Origin: Dermatophagoides farinae
Taxonomy: Eukaryota; Arthropoda; Arachnida; Sarcoptiformes; Pyroglyphidae
Assembly: GCF_024713945.1 (NCBI RefSeq)
Contig: NC_134686.1
Location: 1,388,001 to 1,452,000 of the forward strand
DNA: 64,000 nucleotides
Direction of reading: 5' to 3'
Shown: piece after piece, positions 25,248 through 37,600 of the stretch
How positions within the stretch are numbered: the first letter of the stretch is position 1
Layout of the letters: the number at the start of each line of letters is the position of its first letter
Program-made: the position numbers and the translations under genes
Notes under the pieces: generated by a model
What the model was told of the DNA's origin: nothing
Database searches by the model: none
What the model saw: only the letters and a program-made list of their open reading frames with translations

Positions 25248-28200
25248 AAATTAAGAAAGAAAACAAAAAATTTGTTGATGAAACAATAATCTGGTGTTTT
25301 TTTTCTGGTGCAAAAAAAATCATTTAATATTTCTTTCTGGATAATAGCAAAAAAAAATCGATCAATCACCTTTGATCTATACCTACAAACCCACACACAC
25401 ACACACACACACACTATGATGATGATGATAAATCTGGTTAAAACCTAAAAGGAGAAGAGAAAAAAATTCTGCTGTTAACCGAATTCATCATCAATTGGAT
25501 TTCAAAAGTTCCAAACACAAACACAAACGCACACGGTTTTTTTTTCTATTCACTTCACAATGTGTTTCATACTTTCTTTGTTTTGTGTTTTTTGTCGTCT
25601 GTTTTTTTTTGTTCTGTTCTGTGTTTTTTTCATTATTCAACATCAAATATATAATAGTGGAACAATTTTTTTATTCTGCGCCGAAATAAAAACCATATCA
25701 TCATCATCATCATCATCATCAACATCATGAAATTTTTCATGGTGCATGCCATATTCTCATTCTGTGTGTGTGTGAATGTGTGTGAATATGGAATAAAAGT
25801 CTATAAAAGAATATCATGATGAACATCATCATCATCATTATTCGTGTATAAACAACGATGAAAACATCAACATCAAACATCATTCTCATCAGTGAATTGT
25901 ATCATCATCATCATCATCATCATCGATGATCAAAATGAACAAAAATAGATTGAATCACATCATTTACTTGTCGAATAAATTGGTCATCAAATGATTGTCG
26001 TCTAACCGGATCCAACAACAACAACAACAACAACAACGACGACGACAACAACAACAACAACAAACGTCCATTTTTCATTAAATTAAAACTAGAATTTTTT
26101 TTTCACTGAAAAAATTTATTAAAAACAAAAGCAAAAAACAAATAATTTCTATGACTACATTTGTGTGTGTGTGTGTTTTATTCTACAGAATTACAAGAAT
26201 CAAACAAACGGACCAAAAAAAAAAAAAAAAAAAAAATTTTTTGTCACCAACAACATCATCAACATAATAATAATAGCTACTACTACTACTAATACTACGG
26301 GTAACTACGGGTAAATTGCATACATACACAAAGAAAATTTATGATGTGATCAACAAACAAACAAACAAACAAATAAAAAAAAATGGGTAAAATTTCGTTT
26401 TCGTTTTCGTTTTTTTTCTCTCACTTTCACTGTCACATTTGATTTTTGTTACCGTAACAAAAAACAAAAAAAAAATTATTTCCCACCACCCATTATGAAA
26501 TTTTTCTTTTTCAACTGTTTGTAATTAAATTTGTCATTTTTTTTTTTTTTTTTTTGCTACCACCACCGTCTATAAATCATTCCCGTGTATACATACATTT
26601 ATTGTGTGTGTGTGTATAATTTTGGCTGTGAATGGTTGATTCATTTCGACACTAATAATAATATCGATGTGTGGTGCTCTACATCGACGAACAAATAATT
26701 TTCATTTTACACACTACATTGGGTTTGTTGTTTTTGTCCTTCACAACGATAAAAAAAACAAATGATGATGATGATGATAATTTTCCATAATTCAATTTTT
26801 TTTTGTTGATAATTACACATTTCTTGTAAAAAACAACGACAACAACAACAACAACAATAACAACAACAACAACGGCTAACCCGAATTTTGAAATTTTTTT
26901 TTTTTCATTTGTAAGTATAGGATACGAATCATGTGTTGACCAGTCTGAAATTATTTTTTGAGTTTGAAATTTTTTTTTCAGTTTTGTTCTTGTTGTTGTT
27001 GTTGTTGCTGTTCTCAGAATTTTTTTTTCTGTCTGCTTCTAGAATCGAACGAAAAAAAATAGAGAATTTAGATGAATGAATGAATGGACTAAAAAGAATT
27101 GGGAAAATCACAAGAAAAAAAATTACTTGCCACTTAGAATATTTTTTTTTCTCTTTTTTTTTCGTTCAAAATGAAAAATGTATTTGCAACACCAAACAAT
27201 GATGATGATGACAAAACTACTGAATATTTGTCTGGTTATGTCGGTGTGTGTGTGTGTGTTGTGTTCCAGGAACCATTGAAACTTTATTGAGCCGTGAAAA
27301 GAGAGAGAGAGAAAGATGGAAAAAATATGGAAAAATTATTGGCAATATGTGCAATAAGAAAAAAATTTTTTTTTCAATTCGAAATTTTATAAAATCGATA
27401 TCATCATCATCATCATAATCATGGTGTATGAATAAAAAATGATGATGATGATGATATATTTTGATTTTTTTTTTTTTTTTTTTTTTTGGTCAAGAAGAAT
27501 AAAAAAAACAACCGCAAACAATTTTTTTTGCCATTGAAATTTTTTGCTTTTCCATTTTTCCATCATGATGATGATGATGATGATGATGATGATTCGCTAA
27601 ACAAATTCAATTGCATTCTGTGTGTGTGTGTGTGTGTCTCCCCTTTAAATATTGGCTCAACTCAAGATCAAATGCCATGGAATCATATATGAATGAAAGA
27701 AAAAAAACTTGACGATAACAACGAACGAACAACAACAACAACAACAAAAAAATTCTGTGATACAATGACAAATCGCATGTGTGTGCATTTGATTTTTTTT
27801 TTCTTTATTTCATTGTTGTTGTTGTTGTTGTTATCAAAAAACGATAACATATTTCAACGATAATCATGCCATTTAATATAAATACAAATGTCTAATATAT
27901 TTGCTTTTTGGATTTATTTTATATTGAACATTCATCATCACCATTATCCGTATCGATATATTATGGTGAATGGAGCTGATGTCATCAATTCATGACCAAT
28001 ATGATGATGATGATGATGACAATGAAAAAGATAAATATGAATGAATCAATGAATGAATGAATTCTCCAAACAAAAAAAGATGCGATTCAAAGGAAAAAAA
28101 ATCTCTCAAGTTTGTTTCATTTTGTGTGTGTGTGTGTGTTTTTTATTGTCATCATCATCATCATCATCATCATTGGTAAATGTCATTTCCATTAATATCA

Positions 28201-28323
28201 TCATCATCATCATCAAGATTATATAATCATGAACATTTGATATGATCTTTATGATGATGATGGTGACTATTTATTATGTGTGGATGTGAGCTCTATGATT
28301 AGTGATTCTTTTTTTTGACTTTG

Positions 28324-28380
28324 GTTTGTTGTTGTTGTTGTTGATTTGACTCAACAACAACAACAACAACAACAACAAAC
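28324..28380. repeat. (TTG)n/(CAA)n inverted repeat, long hairpin
   Basis: The arm 28324-28344 (GTTTG then TTG units, ending TTGA) is perfectly complementary to sequence starting at 28351 (TCAACAACAA...) across a 6-nt loop. The right arm has extra CAA units. A stem of about 21 bp can form. Confidence 0.85.
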
Positions 28381-30116
28381 GCTCTCAAATACATTGTAAC
28401 ACAATACAATAATCCTAATGATGATGTCTCTTTCTCGTTGTCGTTGCCGACAATGAAAATCTAAACAAAACAAAACAGCAAAAAAAAAAAAGAAAAGGAA
28501 CGAAATGATGCCTTTTTCAAGTTTTTTTTCTTCATTTTCTTTTCTTTAAAATTCTTTTATTACTGCATCGTTTCCTGTTCCGTTTTAGTGAAGAATTTTT
28601 TTCTTCAAGTATTTTTTTCTGCTGTTTCATTTTGATCATTTCATTTCATTTCGTTTTTTTTTCACCGTTTTGTTTTTGGATGATGATGATGATGATGATA
28701 ATCGACCAGTACTCTGAAACACAACAACAACAACAACAACAACCAGTAAAAAAAAAAGTTTCAACGAATTTGATGAACAAAGAATTCATAACCATAATTG
28801 TAATGATGATGATGATGATGATGATTAGAATGTGCTTGCATTACGAGTGACCGAATATTCTTCTTATTCTTAGAAAAGAAAAACCCCGTTCAACAATCAC
28901 CGTGCTATTTGTTGTTGTTGTTTTTTTTCTGTTGGTTGATTGTGAAAAAAAACGAAGACATTTTTCATCAGCGAGCTAGTGAACAAAAAAAAAAAAAAGG
29001 CTCCGCACGAATGATTTCAATTCATTCATATTCAGGTGATGAAAGATATTGTTGTTGATGTTGTTTACTGGGCTATTTGTTTTGATTTTTCAGTGAAAAT
29101 GAGATTCATGGAAAAAATTTTTTTTCATTTCAATCTTTTTTTTTCATCATCATTCTAACCTTAATTTCAATCTTTAAATGGATGATGATGATGATGATGC
29201 ATATGGTGGTGGTCATCGTGGTGGTCAACAAAAATGAAAATGGTTTGTCCGATGTTCAAGAGAGAGAGAATATATATCATAATATAATGAAATGGCGGAA
29301 TTCTGTACAGAATTTTCATTTTCTTCTCCTCCTGATTTCTGGAATTCATTTTGAGAGAGAGAGAGAGAAAAAAAAACGAAACAAACGATGATGGGTGGGT
29401 ATGGTGATGGTGGTCGCTGTCGTCGTCGTTGATTTTGAAACAAAACGAAAATTTTTTTTTTTCATCATTGGGTGGATGGAAATTCCAATGAAAATCTTTA
29501 CGAAAAAAATTTTTTTTTTTCATTTTCTTCCTATGACTAGATTTCTCATTTCTTTGTTTCCAGGATGTTTTTTTTCCATTTCATTTTCATTTCATCTCTC
29601 ATTTCATAGTTGCCCATGACGATCGTATGATATTCGTATTTTTTCCCCTATCTTTAAATGTCTTGGAATTTTTTTTTTTTTTTTTGGCTATTTCGTAGAA
29701 TCAAAGAAACAAAGAATACAAATCCAATTCTAGAATTTTTTTTTTGCCCCAAATTTGCTTGACATATTTTTGTTTCACTTTGGTTTCTTGGCATTTTTTT
29801 TCATTCTATTTCCCCGTTTCATTTCATTTCAATTCTATCGGTCGCCATAGTTTATTGCGATATTTTTTTCCTCACCAAAAAAAAAAAATCTTATTGGCCA
29901 TCATCATCATAATGATCACATGAATTCGGACAGCCACAAAAAAAACGTTTATATCGGATTATAATCATTCAATGAATGATTGAATCAAGTTATTGCCTGT
30001 GTCCACTATTAAAGTTTCAATTTGTCATATCAAAATCGTTTATGATTTCAATGTTTTGTTTTTCAATCATCATCATCAACATATGATGATGATGATGATT
30101 GATACGAATGATTTGG

Positions 30117-30125
30117 AGATTATTA
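30117..30125 (+). repeat. Target-site duplication, left copy (9 bp)
   Basis: AGATTATTA directly abuts the left end of the element. The identical 9-mer abuts the right end at 32241-32249. Confidence 0.85.
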
Positions 30126-30356
30126 GGTTGTAGGTCAAAATCCCGAAAACAAAAACCCCGAAAACCGAAACACCGAAACCAAATGACCGAAAAAAAATTA
30201 TCCCGAAAACAAAAACCCCGAAAACAAAAACCCCGAAAAAAAATTATCCCGAAAAAAAATTATCCCGAAAACAAAAACCCCGAAAAAAAATTACCCCGAA
30301 AACAAAAACCCCGAAAACAAAAACGTAGAAAATGGCTTGTTCCCTTAAACTTTAAA
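30126..30356 (+). repeat. Left terminal inverted repeat
   Basis: 231 bp. Both outer parts match the right repeat. The centre is an array of two short modules, A (CCCGAAAACAAAAAC, 15 nt) and B (CCCGAAAAAAAATTAT, 16 nt, with small variants), in the order B A A B B A B A A after the motif AAATGAC. The open frame across it (repeats of NPEKK/RKQKPRK type) is a translation artefact. Confidence 0.9.
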
Positions 30357-30379
30357 TGAACGGATTAACACTATTACTG

Positions 30380-31440
30380 TGAGAAATTTCATGTACCGGA
30401 TTCTACGAAAAGAAGTCATTAGATCTAGTTTATTCATCATACAATCACCACAAGTTTTAAATTTTAAATTAATATCTAGATATTCATGATGATATTTTTT
30501 AATTTGTTGTCAATAATCCATAGATTAAATGAAATTTCATTTTTTGTTATTTGGGCCACATTTTCTTCAAAATTTATCTTAAAACCGCCTTCAATCAATT
30601 TTCGAACAGATATCAAATTTGAACTGAAACCACCATAGGCCACATTTTTCAATTTGGTTTTGGTTCAATAACAACATTACCAATTTTTCTTTGATGTAAT
30701 TGTATTACCATTAGCCAATTCAAATTCAATCTGTTTATCTTCTTGATCCATAAGCAAATTTTTATCAATCGTTGTATGAGAAGTACATCCAGAATCAAGT
30801 ATCCAGATATCTGATAATTTTTCAGCACATTTCAACATCAACAATTTTGCAGCTTTCTTCTTATTTTTGTTATTTGATTTTGTGAAAATGATGAGCTAGA
30901 AGAAGATTTATCATTAGATGATGTTGATGGAGAAACTTCTGTTTTATTGGAATCAATTTTTCGTTTCGTCCAACATCCTTCAACTTTATGTCCAATTTTA
31001 TGGCAAAATGGGCATTTTATATTATTTTTAAACTTTTTCTTAAGATTGAGATTTGGCCTTTTCATCATATACAATGAATTCATTCATGATGGTGTTCATT
31101 GTACCATTCTGGTTCATCATAATTCGATCAGCCAATTGTTCTAATTTTGAATTTGATCGTAACATGCTCATAATAATAACGCAACGATGTTTATCAGTGT
31201 ACACGATTCTGATTCAATCGATTCAAATTTGATAATAACTGTTTCTAGCCTTGTTCTCAAAGAACTACTTTCATATGAACATTGGCTCGCTTCAGTAAAA
31301 TCAGCATTTCGAAGTTGTGGTTAATAGATCAATAGATTTCAAACTATGTTGTAAATTTTGAACCGGAATTTTAGTTTGTCTTTGCTCAATATCCATAATC
31401 GATGTGGTTATGATAATGTTCGGTTGCTAGCTTATATTGT
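30380..31440 (-). pseudogene. Decayed Ty1/copia gag-protease-pre-integrase fragment
   Basis: Read right to left, the domains come in copia order. About 31080-31440 is gag-like, with broken frames. At about 30973-31014 lies a CCHC zinc knuckle with C-x2-C-x4-H-x4-C spacing (CPFCHKIGHKVEGCW). At about 30770-30800 is the aspartic-protease core WILDSGCTSH, with DSG at 30788-30796. At 30476-30652 is the pre-integrase block (LKNVAYGGF...NLISVRKLIEGGF) ending in TAG, followed by CGDCMMNK near 30430-30460. Frames are interrupted by stops and shifts, with no reverse transcriptase, RNase H or LTRs, so it cannot be active. It lies wholly within the inverted repeats of the MULE-like element, which suggests capture by that element or nested insertion followed by decay. 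Confidence 0.75.
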
Positions 31441-31490
31441 GGACATTCTTCACAGAAAACTGAATAATTGACATTTAATTCAGAACTAGA

Positions 31491-31757
31491 CTAATTTTTC
31501 CTGTGTTGATTCCACCACAAACAATAAGCACAACTAAATAATTGACTAGATGAAGTGTATGTTCGTGATTCATGATTACCATGGCATTTTGAGCAGACTA
31601 GAGCATTTTTACATTTACAGGGGTTGGTCAGTAATTTTTTAAAAGTTTTGGTCAGTTGAAAATGATCGGTAAATATATCAATTTTGGTCAGTTTTTTATG
31701 TGAATGATCAGTTAATTTGAAAATAAATTGTCCGTTTTCAAACTTGAGGTGAAACAT
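31491..31757 (-). CDS. Cys-rich open frame inside the transposon, origin unknown
   Basis: 88 residues from ATG at 31757. The C-terminal half has clustered Cys/His (CKCKNALVCSKCHGNH and, later, FSCAYC) with zinc-ribbon-like spacing. The N-terminal half is ordinary in composition (FENGQFIFKLTDHSHKKL). It precedes the copia gag fragment in the same orientation. It may be a fragment of a captured host gene or of another element. I do not recognise it, and its transcription is uncertain. Confidence 0.3.
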   Translation of the reverse strand: MFHLKFENGQFIFKLTDHSHKKLTKIDIFTDHFQLTKTFKKLLTNPCKCKNALVCSKCHGNHESRTYTSSSQLFSCAYCLWWNQHRKN

Positions 31758-32009
31758 CCAAAATTACAAATTTCGCTCCAACACGATCTTTTTTGAGAAG
31801 GCAAATTGATGTCAATTTATCGTCAATACGATTCATTGACCGAATCAATTAGGATTCGAATTATATAATTTATATTACATTATATTATTATATTATTCAT
31901 TTATATTATATAATTATCACCATTTGTTCGTTTAAAATTGGAAATTTAAATCCAAATTTCACTTATTTATCCTTGATTCTATTCAGTTTGGTCGAATAAT
32001 TCTTTAAGC

Positions 32010-32240
32010 TTTAAAGTTTAAGGGAACAAGCCATTTTCTACGTTTTTGTTTTCGGGGTTTTTGTTTTCGGGGTAATTTTTTTTCGGGGTTTTTGTTTTCG
32101 GGGTTTTTGTTTTCGGGATAATTTTTTTTCGGGATAATTTTTTTTCGGGATAATTTTTTTTCGGGGTTTTTGTTTTCGGTCATTTGGTTTCGGTGTTTCG
32201 GTTTTCGGGGTTTTTGTTTTCGGGATTTTGACCTACAACC
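32010..32240 (-). repeat. Right terminal inverted repeat
   Basis: 231 bp, the same length as the left repeat. Read outward-in, its modules run A B B B A A B A A against B A A B B A B A A on the left: same module counts (5 A, 4 B), different order. Flanks on either side of the module array match the left copy. Confidence 0.9.
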
Positions 32241-32249
32241 AGATTATTA
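32241..32249 (+). repeat. Target-site duplication, right copy (9 bp)
   Basis: AGATTATTA, identical to 30117-30125. Confidence 0.85.
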
Positions 32250-34561
32250 TCTCCATTTATTGATCCGATTATATATTGATTGGTTGGTTAGGTTGGTTGG
32301 TTTTTTTGTCAATCTTTTGGTTTGCCAGTTATTCGAATACAAACAAAAAAAAACATGATTTATTCCGATTTATTCTGGTTGTCAATGACGATGATGATGA
32401 TGTCTATTATCCATTATTCGGTGCGTGGTATATTCGTTTATTATGGGAATATTCACCATAATGATAATTGAAAATCAAACTTGAAATTTTCTTTTTCTCT
32501 TGGATTTTCTTTTCTTTTTTGTTTATGTTGTTGCACAAATGACATTCAACAACAACAACAAAAAAAAGGTCAATCGATATGTCGGTATATTGTTTATTTT
32601 GATTAACCATCATTATACCATGATGATGATGATAATATCAACATATCGAACTTGGCAATATCCATTTCAATTTTTTTTTTGTTTATATATACATTATTTT
32701 TCATTCATTTCATTCATTCAATTTTGTTCCATCAAATGGTTACCATCAAATGGCCAATATATAATCTTTATTTTATTTCACTTTTATTATTATTATTATT
32801 ATTTACATTGTACGGTTTATTCAACATGAATGAATGAAAAAAAAGTTTTTCTGTTCATTCAAGAGGCCATAAAAATGTGACTATGTTGTACATTGAATTT
32901 GTGTGAAACAGATTGTTATTTAGAATATCGTACAACACACACACTAGTTTTGTTTGGCAATAAAAAAATTTTTTATTGCTACCGAATTCTCTTTTTTTTA
33001 TTCATTTGTCTGCCTGTCTGTGTGTGTGTGTGTGTGTTTGTGACATTTGATTGTATTGTAATTATCCTGTTATAATTGTCAATTAAAAATTACATTTTTT
33101 TTCTGTTCTGTTTTGTTTTTGTTTTTATTTTCGCTGGTTATTATTACCCGTTTTATTTCGGTTTGTTTACATACACACACACACACACACAACACGTGTT
33201 TTTATTTTAAATCAATCACATCCTCATTTTATCATAATGATTCTTGACCATTGAATATTTTGCGTGTTTGTTTGTTTGTTTTATTCATCTCAATGATTTT
33301 GTTTATTTCACCACCATTACAAAACAAATGTAGAGATAGATACACAAGCAACAGGCTTTTTTTTAGGCTTTTATTGTCGTCGTCGTCGTTTTGTTTTGTT
33401 TTTGGATATCGATTTTTTTCCCAAAAAAAAAAAAAAAAAATTCATTCATTTCTCAACCATCCATCTGTATATACATGAGTGGAAAACGAAAAAAATTCTT
33501 TGACCATTCATTCAGTCATTCATAATTCGATTGATTATCATATTGATTGCCATTCTTGTTGTTGTTGTCGTTTGAACAAAAAAAAAAAAATTCTACAAAA
33601 AAGAAAAAGTAACCATATCAACCATGTGTGTGTGTGTGACAAACCACTTATAGAAACAAAAAAAAATGAAGAAGAAAAAACGACAAATTCATATTTAAAT
33701 TATTCAAATGATTACGATGAATAATAATGTTGTTGTTGTCGTTTTGTATTGTTGTTGTTGTTGTCGTTTGTTGTTTTTTTTTCTCTCAATTCTCATTTAC
33801 ATTGAAATGTTATTTTCTATTCTGATGAGCAATCAAACGAACAAGTTGAATAACAGGAAAAAAATGGGAGAGAATTTAAAATTTTAATGAATGAATGAAT
33901 AAAAAAAAATTTGTTTTCCCCATTTCATTTCAATTTTTTTTTTTGGTCCAGAATATTCTTTTTTAAAACACTGACGTAGAATATTCTCTCTGATAATTCT
34001 ACATGGCCATATGTCAGATTATCATCATCATCATCACTAATGATTATTATTATGTCTTGTTCCGCTCTTTTTCTTTTTTTGGTTACATACAATTCCCAAT
34101 TTGAATTGGAAATGATTTACATATTTGAAAACATTTACAATTTGATTTGTTTATGATGTTGTCAAACAGAAACAACAACAACAAAAAAAACTTTAAATTA
34201 AATTTTAATTTTAAAATTTCTTTCCAATTCCCATATAGTGGTGTTTAGAATTTCGTCATCATCATCATCATCATCAATGGTTGTTGTTTATTATTTCGTT
34301 TGATAATCTTCTTGTCATTCTGTGTGTGTGTTTTCTATTCAACAACATCAAAAAAAATTGAATTGAATTGATTTATGGAAAACTTGGTGGCAAGCAAACA
34401 AAAAAACAGAAAAAAACAACAACAGAATATTCTCTACGATAAAATCCGACAATAATTATATATTATATATATGTAAATGAACAAAAAGGCACAAAAAAAA
34501 TGTAACTGGGTTCATTTTGTTTATGCAGTTGTTTTGATATTTTGAAATAATTGATTTTTAG
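32250..34561. other. Repeat-rich stretch upstream of the first DIP exon found
   Basis: Microsatellites and poly-T, no supportable gene. It ends in ATTTTTAG (34554-34561), a plausible splice acceptor, so part of it may be an intron following an undetected 5' DIP exon. Confidence 0.5.
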
Positions 34562-34605
34562 TGTGGCTAAAAAAATATGAATTTTTAAAAACGAATGAAA
34601 AAAAA

Positions 34606-37600
34606 ATGGAAAAAGATTGGGAAACAATGGCTGTCAAAATGAAACAACAACAACAAATGAAACGATATTTGGATCGATTTGGAATTGAAAAATTTTCAAA
34701 TAATCCATTTCTGCCTTCATCATCATCATCATCATCATCATTATTTCATCATCAACATCACCATTATCAACGATTTTATTGTTCATCATCATCATTGTTA
34801 TATGTAATCATTGTATATCTATTTTTGATAAACATGATCGTCATTGTTTCATCATCAACATCATCAAATCATCATCATTATCATCATCATAATAATAATC
34901 CAATAACGCATCCAATGAATCATCAACATCATCATCATGATGATCATGATAATTTAAAAACCATTTTCAATGAAAACAACGACAATGTTGATGATGATTC
35001 ATTTTTGTCAATAACAGGTTTGTAATGTCCATTTTTTTCTCACACACACAGACACAAATGAAAAAGAAAAGTTTTCTCTCCAGTTATATAACCCTTTTTT
35101 TTCGGTAATTCATAAATTTTGGTCATTCATATATTTGTACTGACCACATTTTTTTTTTTGTTTCATCGGGGTCATCTCAATGAAAAACTTTTTTTTTCTG
35201 TTTTTGTTTTTGTTGTTTTTGATTTCCCGATTTTCATCATCATCATTTTAATGTCTAGATTTTCCATGACGATGATGATTATCATCACCAACAACCATCC
35301 TTATTTTATTGAAGAGGAAAAAAAAACTTTTGATGTGTGAGGTCAATATTCTGTACCCATTCTGTCAAACGGTTATTGTTATTGAGAAAAACCCGTTCAT
35401 TCATAGAACTAGAGAAACCGTGAGAGAAAAAGTCCTTTAAATGACATCGGTTTTTGTTTCTCTCTCTCTCTCTCTTGGTAAAAACTTGATAAAGCTGAAA
35501 AATATGACAAATATTCGTGTGTGTGTGAATGACAAAACTTTTGCATTACTTAAGACCGAATTTTCTGCATGGAAATTGTCTTATTTTTCTGTTTGGTTCC
35601 ATTCAATAAAACTTATTCACGGTAATATGTAGTTTGATTGGGTGGAGACAAAGTTAATTGAAACTTGTAATCGATTTGTCTGTGTGTGTGTGTGTGTCTT
35701 GTTTTGATTGTTTTTTTTTGTTCAATTATAATTTTGACAATTTTTGTCTCTCTGTCTCTTCCCCTGTTATGATTCTAATCGAGAAACGAATTCAAAGATT
35801 CACCCTGAAGACAAATTAATTTGAGAACCAAAAAAAAACAACTGAGATTCAGTGATGATGATTGTTGATAATAAACAATTTTGAGCACCCCAAAAACAAA
35901 CAAACAAACAGAAAAAAAATTGATTTCAGCTTTGGTATCTAAACAACTACAGTTACTAATATCGTGACCATTCATTTTCAAACGATTCCATTTTGTATTC
36001 TGGATGAAGAAAAAAAAACGGCAAGAATCGACAAATGAACAAGTTCAATTAGCCTTTTGATGATGGTATTGATATACTCTCTCTCGATATAAGATGGTGT
36101 TTTTTTTCTGAATTGATTTTTTTGTGTGCGTGTGTGTGTGATTGTATCAATTTTTATTCATCTCTGATTCAAGATTACATGATTATTCGAATAAATGTGT
36201 GTGTGTGTGTGTGTATGCGGACACTATTTGAGAATTTAGAAAATAAAAATCGAATAAAAAAATACAGTCCGGTCTGTCTAGCCAATTGGTGGTGGTGGTG
36301 GATAGTCAAAAATCAATTGATCTGCTTGGACAATGTGATGTCTTTTTCCATGTTTTTTTTTGTTTTGTTTCCTACTTGAATTGGCCATATTTCTTCAATA
36401 CAGAAATTCAAGTTTTTTTTCTATTTGAACCAATTAAGCGGATGGATCGATCGATTCTAAGCGATTCTATCTTGTCATTTGTATATGGTGTATGTTTTAT
36501 TTTGTTATTTGGCTAAATCAAACACACACACGAACACAGAATGATTGTCCCCTTTTTTCAAGTTTTTTTTTATTTCATTTTATTGTATTCCAACTCGATT
36601 TCAATCTCAATCGACAGGGAAAAAAAACTAACTAACCAAAAAAAAAGAGAAAGAAAAAAAAGAATCACCATATATATGATTATATTATGTGAATAACAGA
36701 GAAAATCAATCGACCGATTGACAAGCACATGGTGATGGTGATGCTGTGTATCTGTGAATAGCAGAAACAGCAGCAGCAGCGGAATATGCTAGTTCTTCTC
36801 CATTATTATCCAAGAATATTCTACATGATGATAATGGTCATCATCATTATCATTTATGATGATTGAAAACCATCAAAAAAAAAACTTTTTTTTTGATGGT
36901 TGGTTTGTTCAGAATTTTGAATTTTTTGTTTTTTTTTTGTTTTTGTTTAGCGTTTTATTCTCGAGATACAGGAACACTGAAATGATTTAAAAAAAACAAA
37001 TTCAATTGAATTCACAATGATTCCTGATGATGTCAATGTTTGAAATGAGAAAAAAAATCAAACCAAAAAAGAATCAAAATAATTAAACATTTTTTTCTGA
37101 TTCTCATCTTCTAAAAATCGGTTAAAATCTTCAAATGTCAGATTTGTTTGTTGTGTGTGTGTGTGTGTGTGTGTGACTTGGGAATTCTTTCATAACGATT
37201 CTATTTCTCTTAGAAAAAACAAAATCCCAAAGACAAGCTGTCAAATGGCTGACACAAGAACAAACAATTCATTCAATTCAATCGATGTGTGTGTGTGTGT
37301 GTGTGTGTACAATAATCATTGTGATATCCTAAAAAACTGGGTCATCAAATGAAATTCATTTCAAAAAAAAAAAAAAATTCCTAGTTATCCATTACAAATT
37401 TTATTTCAAAATACAAAAAATCTTAGCATAAAATAACGTAGTCAATTGATCAATCAATCAATCAATCAAATCAAATCAATCATTCGATAATGAAATGATT
37501 GATGAAAAAGAAAAACATTGTGTTTATTCAACCATTTATTTATTTTTTTTTCATTTGTAACGATAAAAAAATAAATTGATTATGATCATATTAGATAGAT

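Larger units (their letters stand above)
12660..30116. other. About 17 kb of microsatellite-rich DNA without a recognised gene
   Basis: I examined both strands and found no frame with ordinary amino-acid composition longer than about 60 residues. The region is dominated by (ATC/GAT)n, (CAA/TTG)n, (CA/TG)n, poly-A/T and short tetranucleotide runs. It may be partly the 5' intron or regulatory region of the DIP gene, because the first DIP exon found (from 34562) is preceded by a plausible acceptor. Short 5' exons or non-coding RNAs could be hidden here and would not be detectable by eye. Confidence 0.6.
30126..32240. mobile_element. MULE-like (Mutator-like) non-autonomous transposon with captured copia fragment
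   Basis: A 2115-bp element bounded by perfect terminal sequences GGTTGTAGGTCAAAATCCCG and its reverse complement, with 231-bp terminal inverted repeats and a perfect 9-bp target duplication (AGATTATTA). Long inverted repeats starting with G plus a 9-bp duplication are the hallmark of Mutator-like elements; foldback-type elements are the alternative. No transposase frame is visible, so it is probably mobilised in trans. The interior holds a decayed Ty1/copia fragment on the minus strand and a Cys-rich open frame of unknown origin. The intact duplication and closely matching ends argue for a fairly recent insertion. It lies about 2.3 kb upstream of the first DIP exon found. Confidence 0.8.

Noticed and set aside
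30099-30359. Lys/Arg/Pro-rich frame (repeats of RKQKPRK)
   Set aside because: It is the translation of the A/B modules in the left inverted repeat; the mirrored frame in the right repeat is the same artefact.
34561-34605. Extension of the DIP frame upstream of the ATG
   Set aside because: It begins with GTG, not ATG, directly at a probable splice acceptor; kept only as possible exon sequence.
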